DNA of 64,000 nucleotides from Bacilli bacterium (GCA_017619815.1 JAFZRR010000047.1:1-64000), one strand, 5' to 3'; shown: positions 1-8,415, counted from the first letter of the stretch. Notes: generated by a model not told the origin, from the sequence alone. A program made the numbers and translations.

Positions 1-694
1 CTTTGCCAGAACCGATTAATAACAATGTTTCTTCTCTATCCTTAAATAAGGAAATGAGTTCCATATTATTCTTTCTTTCAATGAATTGAGAAGCATTGAT
101 GAATAATGGACCTTTTGGAAGTTTGTATTTTTTTCTAATGACATTCTTTTGTTCTTCGGTTAATGGTTTAGAGATAATTTCTTTTTTAAAGTAGTTTCCA
201 TATGGGTAGTGGAAAATAGCATCTTTATTCGCACCGTAATGAATTAAATATTTATCCGCTTCGGTACATGGAGAGAACCATTTAAAGGCATTGGAAATGA
301 AATATGTCTTCAAGTTTCTTTTAAATGGATTATCTTTTTTGATAATTCCACCGTTTATTTGTAGGACATATGGAATATGGTGTCTAATCATATATCTAAT
401 CGCTTTCATTTCAGCGATTGTGCTATAACCATTCATGACGATAAGGTCGTATTTTTGATGGTGTTTTTTAATATATGTTCTCAGTTCACTTGTGAATGTA
501 TTTTCGTTGCTGAAGCCTTTATTTTTTAAAAATATGACTGGGAAATTATATTCATTATCCGCATAAAAAGAATCCGGTCTATCCTTTGCAGACTTTCTTT
601 CGAAGATAACGCGGATATCGGTTAATTTAGCTAGTTCATTGAAGACATGAACCTTGTATGGAGCAGGATGGTTAAATATAAATAAGGTCTTCAT
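1..694 (-). CDS. Glycosyltransferase, GT4-like, N-terminal part (cut by window start)
   Basis: The minus-strand frame opens with ATG at 694 and runs off the left edge, giving about 231 residues. It begins MKTLFIFNHPAPYKVHVF, the usual start of GT-B glycosyltransferases, followed by a Rossmann-like N-terminal domain (VIFLKNKGF, YDLIVMNGYS, PYVLQINGG). Near residue 205 comes FINASQFIERKN, which matches the 'vgrl..rKn' stretch opening the nucleotide-sugar-binding half of GT4 enzymes, and then LLLIGSGK. It probably transfers a sugar to a surface glycan at the cytoplasmic membrane. The C-terminal donor-binding E-x7-E motif lies outside the window. No ribosome binding site precedes the ATG, and a -10 box lies 8 bases upstream. 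Donor and acceptor cannot be told. Confidence 0.8.
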   Translation of the reverse strand, partial: MKTLFIFNHPAPYKVHVFNELAKLTDIRVIFERKSAKDRPDSFYADNEYNFPVIFLKNKGFSNENTFTSELRTYIKKHHQKYDLIVMNGYSTIAEMKAIRYMIRHHIPYVLQINGGIIKKDNPFKRNLKTYFISNAFKWFSPCTEADKYLIHYGANKDAIFHYPYGNYFKKEIISKPLTEEQKNVIRKKYKLPKGPLFINASQFIERKNNMELISLFKDREETLLLIGSGK

Positions 695-702
695 TTTTTA
701 TC

Positions 703-708
703 ATTATA
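703..708 (-). promoter_or_regulatory. -10 box of the glycosyltransferase gene (leaderless layout)
   Basis: A perfect TATAAT on the minus strand ends 8 bases before the ATG at 694. There is no Shine-Dalgarno sequence between. The transcript probably starts within one or two bases of the start codon. Confidence 0.55.
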
Positions 709-733
709 TATCATTTATTACTGCGATTAAAAA

Positions 734-742
734 TGTTATCAT
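734..742 (+). promoter_or_regulatory. Extended -10 promoter of ung (leaderless layout)
   Basis: TGT followed by TATCAT (737-742) forms an extended -10 element that ends exactly 6 bases before the ung ATG at 749. No ribosome binding site fits in the 6-base gap, so the mRNA is predicted to begin at or next to the ATG. Confidence 0.6.
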
Positions 743-748
743 TTTTGC

Positions 749-1420
749 ATGAACGCAATACCAAAAACCTGGAACGAATTCTTTCAGAGCATTCAAGACA
801 AAGAATACTCTATTAATCTACATAAGTTTCTCGATAAGGAATATGAGAATCATATCTGCTACCCACCGAGAAAACTTTTGTTCAACGCTTTTAAGTTAAC
901 TCCATTAGATAAAGTCAAAGTGGTGATCATTGGGCAAGATCCATATCATGAACCAGGACAAGCTATGGGATTATCTTTTTCTGTCCCTAGTACAGTTAAA
1001 GTTCCTCCATCATTAATCAATATTTATAAAGAAATCGCTGATGAATATGACACAACGATTGATATGAGCAGTGGTGATTTAACATATCTTGCAAAGCAAG
1101 GTGTTCTTCTTTTAAACTCCATTCTCTCTGTTCGTGAGCATCAACCAATGAGCCACAATATCAAAGAATATGAGATGTTCTTTAATGACGTTTTAGAAGT
1201 TCTTGATAAACAACATCATCCAATCGTCTTTATGCTTTGGGGATCTTCAGCAAGAAAGTTAAAAAAACTCCTCCACAATCCATCGCATTTAATTTTGGAG
1301 TCGGTACACCCGTCTCCTCTTGCGGCGAACCATGGAGGATGGTTTAAGAATAATCACTTCCGTTTGGCTAACGATTATCTAAAAAAGAATAACATTAAGC
1401 CTGTGGATTGGATTCGTTAA
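749..1420 (+). CDS. ung: Uracil-DNA glycosylase (family 1)
   Basis: Cytosolic base-excision repair enzyme that removes uracil from DNA. The 223-residue length is normal for Ung. The water-activating motif GQDPYH is at residues 62-67 with the catalytic Asp at 64. The uracil-binding region GLSFSVP follows, and the C-terminal HPSPLAANHGG loop supplies the minor-groove/leaving-group His. The start at 749 gives the standard N-terminus (TWNEFF). The gene ends convergently with thiT, overlapping it by 26 bases at 1395-1420. It has no Shine-Dalgarno sequence and looks leaderless. Identity is secure. Confidence 0.97.
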   Translation: MNAIPKTWNEFFQSIQDKEYSINLHKFLDKEYENHICYPPRKLLFNAFKLTPLDKVKVVIIGQDPYHEPGQAMGLSFSVPSTVKVPPSLINIYKEIADEYDTTIDMSSGDLTYLAKQGVLLLNSILSVREHQPMSHNIKEYEMFFNDVLEVLDKQHHPIVFMLWGSSARKLKKLLHNPSHLILESVHPSPLAANHGGWFKNNHFRLANDYLKKNNIKPVDWIR

Positions 1421-2444
1421 TTTGCTTCTTCTTTTGGAAGTAAAGGAATAAAGATAATCCTAAAAATACAAGGACTGTAAATAGACCCACACCAAACCAA
1501 ATCCAGTATGTTGTTGGGTCTTTTTGTTTAACATACATTCTAATTAATCTGGAGATGCCATAAATGAGTGACATGGTAACTGTTAAGAATGTTAATTGAG
1601 CGTGGAATAACATGCTAAATTTGTTTTTAAAGATCTTAATGAATGATGTTGCGGTAAGCACTAATAAGAAAATACTTAATAAAGAAATTACCATACTATC
1701 TGGGTCAAATTCGTATCCAACTGCGGAGCCATCTTTATAAGCATAGAAGCTCTTAATATAGCTGATTAAGAAGATGACTAAACACGCTAAGGCACCAGCA
1801 CCGATAACGCTAACATAAATGATTGGTAAGACATTCTTTTTCTCGGCATTTTCTTCACTCTCTTTTGGTGTTAAAACCATTGGTGCCCTGGCATAAACAG
1901 CGATTAATAAAGCTGCGGTTAAGACGATAGATGGACCAATAAAGGCAATATTGTACAAGAAACAATATAGATATGGATTCATGCTTGTTAAACCCCAAGC
2001 AAAGTTTTCTGGATTGGCCCAGAAGATGACGCCCGCTAAATAGTGGGACAAGAACTTCGCTAAACCACCGACAACCGTGCCGACAACAAGCCACAATATC
2101 TTTCCACCTTTGGTTGTGGCTTTATCAAATGGATATTTGCATAAGCAACCGACCGCCACTAAAGCATATGGAAGAATGTAATCGAGGAATAATTGTGCGG
2201 GATGTAAAATGTACGCGCTTGTCGCGATATCGAATAACCCCATAATTAAACCGGTTAATAACGCAGGTAACCATCCTCTTCTATAACCGATGATTAAAAC
2301 TGCAATCATAGCGAAACCGATAGATCCGCCGTTTATGAACAAACCTTTGGAAATGATGCCTTGAAGTTCATCGAGTACAAAGCCCAATGCGGCAAAAATA
2401 CCGATTTCACAAATGGTTCGTACATACTTTGATGTTGTACTCAT
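1395..2444 (-). CDS. thiT: Thiamine ECF transporter S component (ThiT/YuaJ-like) with a C-terminal membrane extension
   Basis: Membrane substrate-binding subunit that would work with a shared ECF energizing module (EcfA/A'/T) to import thiamine. The first ~190 residues form a six-helix ThiT-like domain (AALGFVLDELQGI, GSIGFAMIAVLIIGYRRG, GLIMGLFDI, LDYILPYALVA, KFLSHYLAGVIFW). The TPP riboswitch upstream supports the substrate. I chose the ATG at 2444 because GAAAGGAG (2453-2460) sits 8 bases upstream; the in-frame ATG at 2462 precedes that site. At 349 residues the protein is almost twice the usual ThiT length. After a charged linker (~residues 190-205) there are four more predicted membrane helices, which I do not recognise. 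Confidence 0.85.
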   Translation of the reverse strand: MSTTSKYVRTICEIGIFAALGFVLDELQGIISKGLFINGGSIGFAMIAVLIIGYRRGWLPALLTGLIMGLFDIATSAYILHPAQLFLDYILPYALVAVGCLCKYPFDKATTKGGKILWLVVGTVVGGLAKFLSHYLAGVIFWANPENFAWGLTSMNPYLYCFLYNIAFIGPSIVLTAALLIAVYARAPMVLTPKESEENAEKKNVLPIIYVSVIGAGALACLVIFLISYIKSFYAYKDGSAVGYEFDPDSMVISLLSIFLLVLTATSFIKIFKNKFSMLFHAQLTFLTVTMSLIYGISRLIRMYVKQKDPTTYWIWFGVGLFTVLVFLGLSLFLYFQKKKQINESNPQA

Positions 2445-2469
2445 AAGTACTACTCCTTTCAAATAAAAA

Positions 2470-2488
2470 CCCTCAACGATAATGAGGG
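2470..2488 (-). terminator. Riboswitch-controlled intrinsic terminator upstream of thiT
   Basis: On the minus strand CCCTCA and TGAGGG form a 6-bp hairpin with a 7-base loop, followed directly by TTTTTATTT (2469-2461). It sits between the TPP aptamer and the thiT ribosome binding site. A competing 9-bp pairing between 2504-2512 (the 3' edge of the aptamer) and 2488-2496 could act as antiterminator. Confidence 0.8.
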
Positions 2489-2501
2489 GAAGGAATAAAA
2501 A

Positions 2502-2590
2502 AGATTCCCTCCGCTAGAATTACCTAGATCAGGTACGGTCGATTCCAAGAAGAATCCTCTCAGCCGAATTTCGTTCAGCTCCCGAAAAAC
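2502..2590 (-). promoter_or_regulatory. TPP riboswitch (THI element)
   Basis: Read on the minus strand, this contains the two conserved TPP aptamer blocks: GGCTGAGAGGA near the 5' half, and ACCTGATCTAGGTAAT then TAGCGGAGGGAATC in the 3' half. These fit the P2/P3 pyrimidine-sensing and P4/P5 diphosphate-sensing arms. The downstream hairpin with a T run indicates transcriptional control: with TPP bound the terminator forms and thiT is switched off. Confidence 0.95.
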
Positions 2591-2696
2591 ATATTATTCT
2601 CCTTTTATCTTTAACGCAATTAACAAATAATATTTAGGCAAACATATAAATTTTTAATTTAATATGGTATAGTTAATAGCAAGCGAGGAATGAAAC

Positions 2697-3728
2697 ATGG
2701 AAAAAGAAGAATTAGAGCAACAAGAAGTTCAAGAAGATTCCGCGCTAGAAGAAGTTAAAGAATTCAAAGAACAAGAAGACATCAATAGCATTTTTCCAGG
2801 TGCTACTCCTATTGAAAAACCAACAAAAGATAGCCCTGCATATGATGATGTCATCGAAGAGGCTCGCTTAGCATTTAGTAAAACAATTAAAAAGAATCGT
2901 ATTGGCAGTTACATCGCAATGGGTGTTGTCTTAGCCCTTGCCGTTGGATCTGTGGTCTGTATTGGTATGGCCCATATGGCATTAAAGATTGTCGGTTGGT
3001 CTCTCGTAGGCACCGCAGTCGTCGGTATGCTTGTGTTTTATATTGTCACAAGACAAATCGTTCCAAACGCCACCAAAGTTTATATTGATGTTGTTAATAA
3101 ACAAATGAACATGAGAAACTTCATGGATGGTCAATACACTGAAGTGAGCACAGATAAAAACGAAAAGATGGAATTATCGGATCCTATTAGTGACGCTATT
3201 TATAGCAATATCAGCAATATCGCTTCTAGAAACGTTATTAACGGTAAGTTTGATGGCCGTTCCTTTAAAGTCGCAGATATGGGCTTATATAGTGGCGCGG
3301 GCAAGTCACGTACATCTGCATTTGTTGGTAAATACGTTTCTTATCCAAACGATTTACATTTTGAAGGCAGATACATTCTTGTCTTTAAAGGCGAAGTTCC
3401 AACCGATTTACCAACCGATATTGAAGACTTAGTAGTTCTTCATGAAGGTGATGATATGCTCGTCTATGGTAAAGAAGGCAATAAATTTGAAGCCGATTTA
3501 GGCAAAGAATTCTTAAAAGAAATTAAAAAGGTTCGCATTGATAAACACTTATTAAACCTTAACGTTGTTGTTTGGGGTGGTCATTCCGCAGCATATGCAT
3601 CATATGATGACAAGATTATGACTCTTCCTTATCAAGAAAATTATGATAAAGAACCAAACGAACAATATGCGAATAACTTATTACAAATCTTTAATAGTTT
3701 AAAACTCTTAAAGAAAAAGGAGAAATAA
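2697..3728 (+). CDS. Membrane protein with acidic N-terminus and large soluble C-terminal domain, unknown function
   Basis: 343 residues. Residues ~1-50 are strongly acidic and likely disordered (EKEELEQQEVQEDSALEE). Two adjacent membrane helices follow (about 72-95 and 98-120), then a ~220-residue soluble domain with an alpha helix and beta-rich stretches (GKFDGRSFKVADMGLYS, FEGRYILVFKGEVP, LVVLHEGDDMLVYG). The layout is reminiscent of DUF3137-type proteins, but I cannot assign that family with certainty. A GCGAGG ribosome binding site and a TATAGT -10 box lie upstream. It is followed after one base by the ntdP-like gene, so it probably heads that operon. Confidence 0.75.
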   Translation: MEKEELEQQEVQEDSALEEVKEFKEQEDINSIFPGATPIEKPTKDSPAYDDVIEEARLAFSKTIKKNRIGSYIAMGVVLALAVGSVVCIGMAHMALKIVGWSLVGTAVVGMLVFYIVTRQIVPNATKVYIDVVNKQMNMRNFMDGQYTEVSTDKNEKMELSDPISDAIYSNISNIASRNVINGKFDGRSFKVADMGLYSGAGKSRTSAFVGKYVSYPNDLHFEGRYILVFKGEVPTDLPTDIEDLVVLHEGDDMLVYGKEGNKFEADLGKEFLKEIKKVRIDKHLLNLNVVVWGGHSAAYASYDDKIMTLPYQENYDKEPNEQYANNLLQIFNSLKLLKKKEK

Positions 3729-3729
3729 G

Positions 3730-4260
3730 ATGGCTTTAGTCGGTCGTTGGTTAGGTATTCAATGCTTTAAGCATAACGGTAGTCTTCATCGTTGTTGGGA
3801 CCGCGCTTTAGTATTGGAAAACAATTCCGAATATATTGTAACCGCGACAAAATGTGCAAAAGTCGTTGAAAGTAATGGCAGAAGATGGTTCACCAAAGAA
3901 CCAGCAGTCACAATCTTTTCTAAGAAAGAATGGTGGAACGCTATCTGCATGATTAAACATGATGGTATTTGCTATTACTGCAATATCGCTTCTCCAAGTA
4001 TCGTTGGCAAAGATTGCATCAAATATATCGACTATGATTTAGACGCTAAACTCTTCACCAATGGTGAAATTAGAGTGCTTGATGAGAAAGAATACGCTCA
4101 TCATAAAGCGACATATAAATATGGCGATGACTTGGATACAGTTCTTAGATATACCACTAAGTTAATCGTCGAAAGAATGAAGAACCATGAGTTCCCATTC
4201 GATGAAGAAACTATCAGAGGATATTACGAAGACTTCCTCAAAATTACAGTCAACAAATAG
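3730..4260 (+). CDS. ntdP: DUF402-family nucleoside di/triphosphate phosphatase (NtdP/YgaC-like)
   Basis: 176 residues, the usual length of the Firmicutes DUF402 proteins represented by YgaC and S. aureus NtdP, which hydrolyse nucleoside tri- and diphosphates with divalent metals. The hallmark stretch is visible: W-x-N-A-I-C-M-I near residue 72, then YYCNIASP, then IKYIDYDLDAKLF-NGEIRVLDEKEY, giving the metal-binding Asp/Glu cluster (about residues 102-125). It begins one base after the preceding membrane protein and ends one base before tsaE, so it is translated from a polycistronic mRNA. The substrate is inferred from the family. Confidence 0.85.
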   Translation: MALVGRWLGIQCFKHNGSLHRCWDRALVLENNSEYIVTATKCAKVVESNGRRWFTKEPAVTIFSKKEWWNAICMIKHDGICYYCNIASPSIVGKDCIKYIDYDLDAKLFTNGEIRVLDEKEYAHHKATYKYGDDLDTVLRYTTKLIVERMKNHEFPFDEETIRGYYEDFLKITVNK

Positions 4261-4261
4261 T

Positions 4262-4711
4262 ATGGAAGAAATAATTAAGCTTACACATTCAAAAGAAGAA
4301 ACTATGGCTCTAGCCAAAAGCATAGCGGATAAATTACCAAGCGGAATCACACTCACTTTCAGTGGTGATTTAGGCGCTGGTAAAACGACTTTTGTACGTG
4401 GCTTAGCGGAAGGTCTTGGCATTAAAGAAGTGGTCCAATCACCAACCTTTAACATCATGAAGATTTATCTTAAAGCCAATAGACCTTTAATCCATATTGA
4501 CGCTTATCGACTTGCGGATATTGATACTGATATTGGTTTAGACGAATACATTGGTTATGATACCGGTATTACCGTTATTGAATGGCCTATGTATATTGAA
4601 AAGCTAATTCCTGACTTCTCTATTAAAGTGGAAATCACCAACCTCGGTGACGATAACCGTCAACTCAAATTTAAATTAAAAGACCCATCTCTTTTGGAGA
4701 TCTTTAAATAA
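4262..4711 (+). CDS. tsaE: tRNA threonylcarbamoyladenosine biosynthesis ATPase TsaE
   Basis: Small P-loop ATPase that assists the TsaB-TsaD complex in making t6A37 on ANN-decoding tRNAs. Walker A is SGDLGAGKTTFVRGL (about residues 35-49), followed by SPTFNIMKIY and a Walker-B-like HIDAYRL, then EWPMYIEKLIP as in YdiB. I take the ATG at 4262 (149 residues), since the longer frame from 4187 would run 74 bases into ntdP and add 25 residues absent from the family. The ribosome binding site is weak; translation probably depends on coupling to the ntdP stop codon one base upstream. The stop overlaps the tsaB start by one base. Confidence 0.95.
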   Translation: MEEIIKLTHSKEETMALAKSIADKLPSGITLTFSGDLGAGKTTFVRGLAEGLGIKEVVQSPTFNIMKIYLKANRPLIHIDAYRLADIDTDIGLDEYIGYDTGITVIEWPMYIEKLIPDFSIKVEITNLGDDNRQLKFKLKDPSLLEIFK

Positions 4712-5295
4712 TGTTTTCTATTTTATTAGACTCATCAAATACATCTTTAACTGTGGGCTTAGCCAAAGACGATGTTTTATTAGAAAGTATTTCTTATGAA
4801 GCGTGGCAAACTCAATCTGAACATATGATTCCAGAGCTCGACAAATTGCTCGATAAATATAATGTTCAAAGAAATGAGATTAGTGATATCGTTGTGGCAA
4901 TCGGTCCTGGTTCATATACAGGCGTAAGAATCGCAATTACAATCGCGAAGACAATCGCTGCGGTTTTACCTGTCAAACTTTACGCAGTTAGTTCCTTAAG
5001 ATGTCAAAAAGACGGCAAAAACCCATCCATTTGCGTCATTAACGCGAGAAGTGGCCGTTCTTATTTTGGTGTTTATGAAGATGACAGAGTCCTTGTCGAA
5101 GATATGATTTTAACTAACGACAAGGTTCAAGAATATATCGCCGAACATCCTGATTATGTCGTATGCGGAAACGCATCATATTTAGGTGTTAACGGGAAAG
5201 AACCTGATATCGCTAAAGAACTATTAGCGATTAAAAAAGTTATTTCCCCTGTGACAGATCCACTTGCGGTCAAACCAGTTTATATGAAGGACTAA
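4711..5295 (+). CDS. tsaB: tRNA threonylcarbamoyladenosine biosynthesis protein TsaB
   Basis: Inactive ASKHA-fold partner of TsaD and scaffold of the t6A complex. The N-terminus FSILLDSSNTSLTVGLAKDD and the GPGSYTGVRI motif (about residues 69-78) are diagnostic. The C-terminus ends in DPLAVKPVYMKD, the usual 'P.YlR' ending. The protein is somewhat short (194 residues against about 230 in B. subtilis YdiC). Start and stop are tightly packed: TAATG overlaps tsaE, and rimI follows after two bases. Confidence 0.95.
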   Translation: MFSILLDSSNTSLTVGLAKDDVLLESISYEAWQTQSEHMIPELDKLLDKYNVQRNEISDIVVAIGPGSYTGVRIAITIAKTIAAVLPVKLYAVSSLRCQKDGKNPSICVINARSGRSYFGVYEDDRVLVEDMILTNDKVQEYIAEHPDYVVCGNASYLGVNGKEPDIAKELLAIKKVISPVTDPLAVKPVYMKD

Positions 5296-5297
5296 TT

Positions 5298-5774
5298 ATG
5301 GACTATTTGTACGTAACTGTGAGAGAAGCCACTGATGAAGATATCCCAGCGATATTAGAACTTGAACAACTTTGTTTCAAGGCTCCATGGAACAAACAAA
5401 ATGTTCTTTATGAGATGCACGAAAACCCTGTCGCTAATGTGTGGGTCATTGAATTAGAAGAAAAGAGCCAAAACCTCAAATCAGTTGTTGGATTCTGTGA
5501 CTATTGGCACACATTCGATTCTGCGACAATTGCCCAAATCGCTGTCCATCCAAGTCTTCATAGAAAGCAACTTGGTAGTGCGATGATGGATGAAATTATT
5601 AATGATTGCTACGCCAAGAAAGTGCAGACTTTAACTCTTGAAGTGCGCGCGGATAACGAGAAAGCAATCAACTTCTATCTTAAACACGGTTTTAAGAAAG
5701 AATGTATCAAACCACATTATTACTCTAATGGTGATGATGCGATATATATGACAAGAAAGGTGGAAGATTTATAG
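5298..5774 (+). CDS. rimI: Ribosomal-protein-alanine N-acetyltransferase RimI
   Basis: GNAT-fold acetyltransferase of 158 residues that in other bacteria acetylates the N-terminal Ala of S18; its real substrate here is unproven. Seen: VREATDEDIPAILELEQLCFKAPW at the start, the acetyl-CoA loop IAVHPSLHRKQLGSAMMDEII (about 88-108) fitting Q/R-x-x-G-x-G/A, and EVRADNEKAINFYLKHGFKKE near the C-terminus. It lies between tsaB and tsaD, the same order as in B. subtilis (ydiC-ydiD-ydiE). Confidence 0.93.
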   Translation: MDYLYVTVREATDEDIPAILELEQLCFKAPWNKQNVLYEMHENPVANVWVIELEEKSQNLKSVVGFCDYWHTFDSATIAQIAVHPSLHRKQLGSAMMDEIINDCYAKKVQTLTLEVRADNEKAINFYLKHGFKKECIKPHYYSNGDDAIYMTRKVEDL

Positions 5775-5775
5775 T

Positions 5776-6789
5776 ATGGCTTTAATTCTTGCAATTGAAT
5801 CCAGTTGTGATGAAACTTCTGTTGCTATCACTAAAGATGGCAAATTACTTTCTAATGTCGTGAGCACACAGATAGAAGTGCACCGCAAGTACGGAGGCGT
5901 TATGCCCGAAATCGCATCACGCTTACACGCGGAAAATATTGGTGTCGTTTTAAAAGAAGCTGTGGAACAAGCTAACATTAAGTTAGAAGATGTTGATGCT
6001 TTCGCAGTTACACGTGGCCCCGGCCTTATAGGCGCATTACATGTGGGCTTACAAGCCGCGAAGACATTAGCGATGCTATATAAGAAACCTTTAATCCCAG
6101 TTCATCATTTAACTGGTCATATATACGCGAACGAATATATTGAACCATTACAATTCCCACTTCTAGCTGTTGTTGTTTCTGGTGGTAATAGTGAACTCGT
6201 CATTATGGAAGACCATATGAAGTTCAAAGTTATCGGTGAAACACGCGATGATGCGATTGGTGAATGTTACGACAAAGTCGCTCGTGTATTAGGACTTCCT
6301 TATCCAGGTGGTTTACCAATCGATCAATTATCTAAAGAAGGTAATCATACATATAATCTCCCAGTTCCATTAAAGGGAGAACATACATATGATTTATCAT
6401 ATTCAGGTTTAAAAACTAATATTATTAACCTTGTTCATAACTTAGAACAAAAAGGTGAAAAAGTTAATGTTCCTGATATGTGTCGTTCCTTCCAAGATGT
6501 CGCGGTTGGATTGGTGTTAGACCGCACAATTAGAGCGGTAAATGAATATAAAGTCAAACAAGTGATTCTTGCTGGTGGCGTTTCCGCGAATTCTTACTTA
6601 AGAGCGGAAATGAAGAAGGAAATGGAGAAACGCAATATCAAAATCATCATCCCACCAATGTGGTGCTGTACAGACCAGGCAGCGATGATTGCTAAAGTTG
6701 CGGAGCATCTATACGAAATGAAAGTCTTTGCCGACTTAAGCTTAGGTGTTGATCCAAACTGGTTTATTGAAGATTATCAAAAATTCTAA
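5776..6789 (+). CDS. tsaD: tRNA N6-adenosine threonylcarbamoyltransferase TsaD
   Basis: Catalytic subunit that transfers the threonylcarbamoyl group to A37. 337 residues, normal length. Seen: ILAIESSCDETSVAI at the N-terminus, the metal-binding H111-x3-H115 in HHLTGHIYANE, VVVSGGNSEL, the nucleotide/tRNA loop GLPYPGGLPIDQLS, LAGGVSANSYLR and the closing CTDQAAMIA. It is last in the operon ntdP-tsaE-tsaB-rimI-tsaD, with one base between rimI and tsaD. Confidence 0.97.
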   Translation: MALILAIESSCDETSVAITKDGKLLSNVVSTQIEVHRKYGGVMPEIASRLHAENIGVVLKEAVEQANIKLEDVDAFAVTRGPGLIGALHVGLQAAKTLAMLYKKPLIPVHHLTGHIYANEYIEPLQFPLLAVVVSGGNSELVIMEDHMKFKVIGETRDDAIGECYDKVARVLGLPYPGGLPIDQLSKEGNHTYNLPVPLKGEHTYDLSYSGLKTNIINLVHNLEQKGEKVNVPDMCRSFQDVAVGLVLDRTIRAVNEYKVKQVILAGGVSANSYLRAEMKKEMEKRNIKIIIPPMWCCTDQAAMIAKVAEHLYEMKVFADLSLGVDPNWFIEDYQKF

Positions 6790-6834
6790 CAATAAATTTA
6801 TTAATTGTTATAATTGTTAAGCGAGGAAAATATT

Positions 6835-8226
6835 ATGGAAGCTATCAAAACAACAAACTTCGAACTCTTCGATATCATCGTTAACGGAGAGAAAGAAGAA
6901 AAAGAAAACGTTAAACTTGTTGAATTAGAAGGTTGGGTCAAAACCAATCGTGATAATGGTTCTATCGGATTCGTCGAATTCAACGATGGAACATGCTTTA
7001 AAAATGTCCAATTAGTCTATAACAAAGAAGCTAAAGGTTATGAAGTTCTTACTTCTTTAAGAACTGGCGCAGCGATTAAAGTTATCGGTGAAGTCGTCTT
7101 AACTCCAGAAATGAAACAACCATTTGAGATTCACGTTAAGGAATGTGAACTTGAAGGTGATGTCGCAGATGACTATCCACTTCAAAAGAAGAGACACTCA
7201 TTCGAATTCTTACGCGAAATCGCACACGTCCGTCCAAGAGCTAATACTTTCCAAGCTGTTTATAGAGTCCGTTCCGTCTTATCCATGGCGATTCATGAAT
7301 TCTTCCAAGAAAGAGGATTCATCTATGTCCATACACCATTAATTACCACAAACGATGGTGAAGGTGCGGGTAACGTTTTTGATGTCACCACACACGATAC
7401 AAAAGATCCAAATTATTTCTATGGTAGAAAAGTTAACTTAACCGTTACTGGTCAATTACACGTTGAACCATTTGCATTAGCCTTCCGTGATGTTTATACA
7501 TTTGGTCCTGCTTTTAGAGCGGAGCATTCTAACACCGCCAGACACGCTTCTGAATTCTGGATGGTGGAACCAGAAATCGCCTTTGCAGATTTATCTGATA
7601 ATATGGATTTAATCGAGGATTGCATTAAATATTGCATTAATTACGTCATTAAATCTTGCCCAGATGAAATGAATTTCTTTAACACAATGATTGATAACAC
7701 ATTATTAGAAAGACTTAACCATGTCTTAAATAGTGAGTTCAAACGTATGCCTTATACAGAAGGTATCGAAATCTTAAAAGAAGCTGTTAAGAACGGTCAC
7801 AAATTTGACTATAACAAGATTGAATGGGGTATGGATTTACAATCCGAACACGAACGTTATTTAACCGAACAAGTCGTGAAAGGTCCATTATTCTTAACTG
7901 ATTACCCAAAAGAAATTAAAGCCTTCTATATGCGTTTAAACGATGATGGTAAAACCGTGGCAGCATGTGACTTATTAGTCCCAATGATTGGCGAACTCGT
8001 CGGTGGTTCACAAAGAGAAGAACGTTATGACCTTCTCAAGAAGAAAATGGAAGAACTCGGTAACGATAAAGAACTCGAATGGTATTTAGACACCCGTAGA
8101 TATGGTGGATGTAGACATTCTGGTTTCGGTATTGGATTTGACCGCTTATTAATGTATATTACAGGTATGCAAAACATCCGTGATACTCAACCATATCCAA
8201 GAACATCCGGATCAATTAAATATTAG
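6835..8226 (+). CDS. asnS: Asparaginyl-tRNA synthetase
   Basis: Class IIb synthetase of 463 residues. An N-terminal OB-fold anticodon-binding domain (VELEGWVKTNRDNGSIGFVEFNDG) is followed by the catalytic core with motif 2 FRAEHSNTARHASEFWMVEPEIAF and motif 3 GFGIGFDRLLMYITGMQNIRDTQPYPR. The ATG at 6835 is chosen because GCGAGG (6821-6826) lies 8 bases upstream; a TTG at 6814 would place that site inside the gene. A TATAAT box at 6809-6814 fits its own promoter. With glnS also present, both amide amino acids are charged directly. Confidence 0.97.
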   Translation: MEAIKTTNFELFDIIVNGEKEEKENVKLVELEGWVKTNRDNGSIGFVEFNDGTCFKNVQLVYNKEAKGYEVLTSLRTGAAIKVIGEVVLTPEMKQPFEIHVKECELEGDVADDYPLQKKRHSFEFLREIAHVRPRANTFQAVYRVRSVLSMAIHEFFQERGFIYVHTPLITTNDGEGAGNVFDVTTHDTKDPNYFYGRKVNLTVTGQLHVEPFALAFRDVYTFGPAFRAEHSNTARHASEFWMVEPEIAFADLSDNMDLIEDCIKYCINYVIKSCPDEMNFFNTMIDNTLLERLNHVLNSEFKRMPYTEGIEILKEAVKNGHKFDYNKIEWGMDLQSEHERYLTEQVVKGPLFLTDYPKEIKAFYMRLNDDGKTVAACDLLVPMIGELVGGSQREERYDLLKKKMEELGNDKELEWYLDTRRYGGCRHSGFGIGFDRLLMYITGMQNIRDTQPYPRTSGSIKY

Positions 8227-8231
8227 TTTTT

Positions 8232-8393
8232 ATGGCACCAGAAAATAAAAAAGAATTATCTCCAGAAGAACAAATGAGAAAAGACCGCGTTCGTATGCGT
8301 CTATTCATTCTTTTGGTTTGTTTAGATGTTCTTCTAGCTGGTTATCTAATATATGAAATGATAGTGATTATCACTAACTCAATGCCAAAATAA
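8232..8393 (+). CDS. Small single-pass membrane protein (53 aa), unknown function
   Basis: A 53-residue frame starting five bases after the asnS stop: MAPENKKELSPEEQMRKDRV, a charged cytoplasmic start, then one hydrophobic helix (about residues 24-46, LFILLVCLDVLLAGYLIYEM). It ends inside the left arm of the terminator hairpin, which supports it as the true last gene of the asnS transcript. No Shine-Dalgarno sequence is obvious, so it may depend on readthrough coupling from asnS. I do not recognise the family. Confidence 0.6.
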   Translation: MAPENKKELSPEEQMRKDRVRMRLFILLVCLDVLLAGYLIYEMIVIITNSMPK

Positions 8394-8415
8394 AACCCCA
8401 TAAGGGGTTTTTCTT
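8392..8415. terminator. Bidirectional intrinsic terminator
   Basis: AAAACCCC / GGGGTTTT with loop ATAA, followed by TTCTTTT on the plus strand and by a T run on the minus strand. It lies between the convergent asnS transcript and the membrane protein at 8416-9102 and can serve both. Confidence 0.85.

Noticed and set aside
6814..6834. TTG start for asnS at 6814
   Set aside because: It would put the GCGAGG ribosome binding site inside the coding region. The ATG at 6835 fits the family N-terminus.
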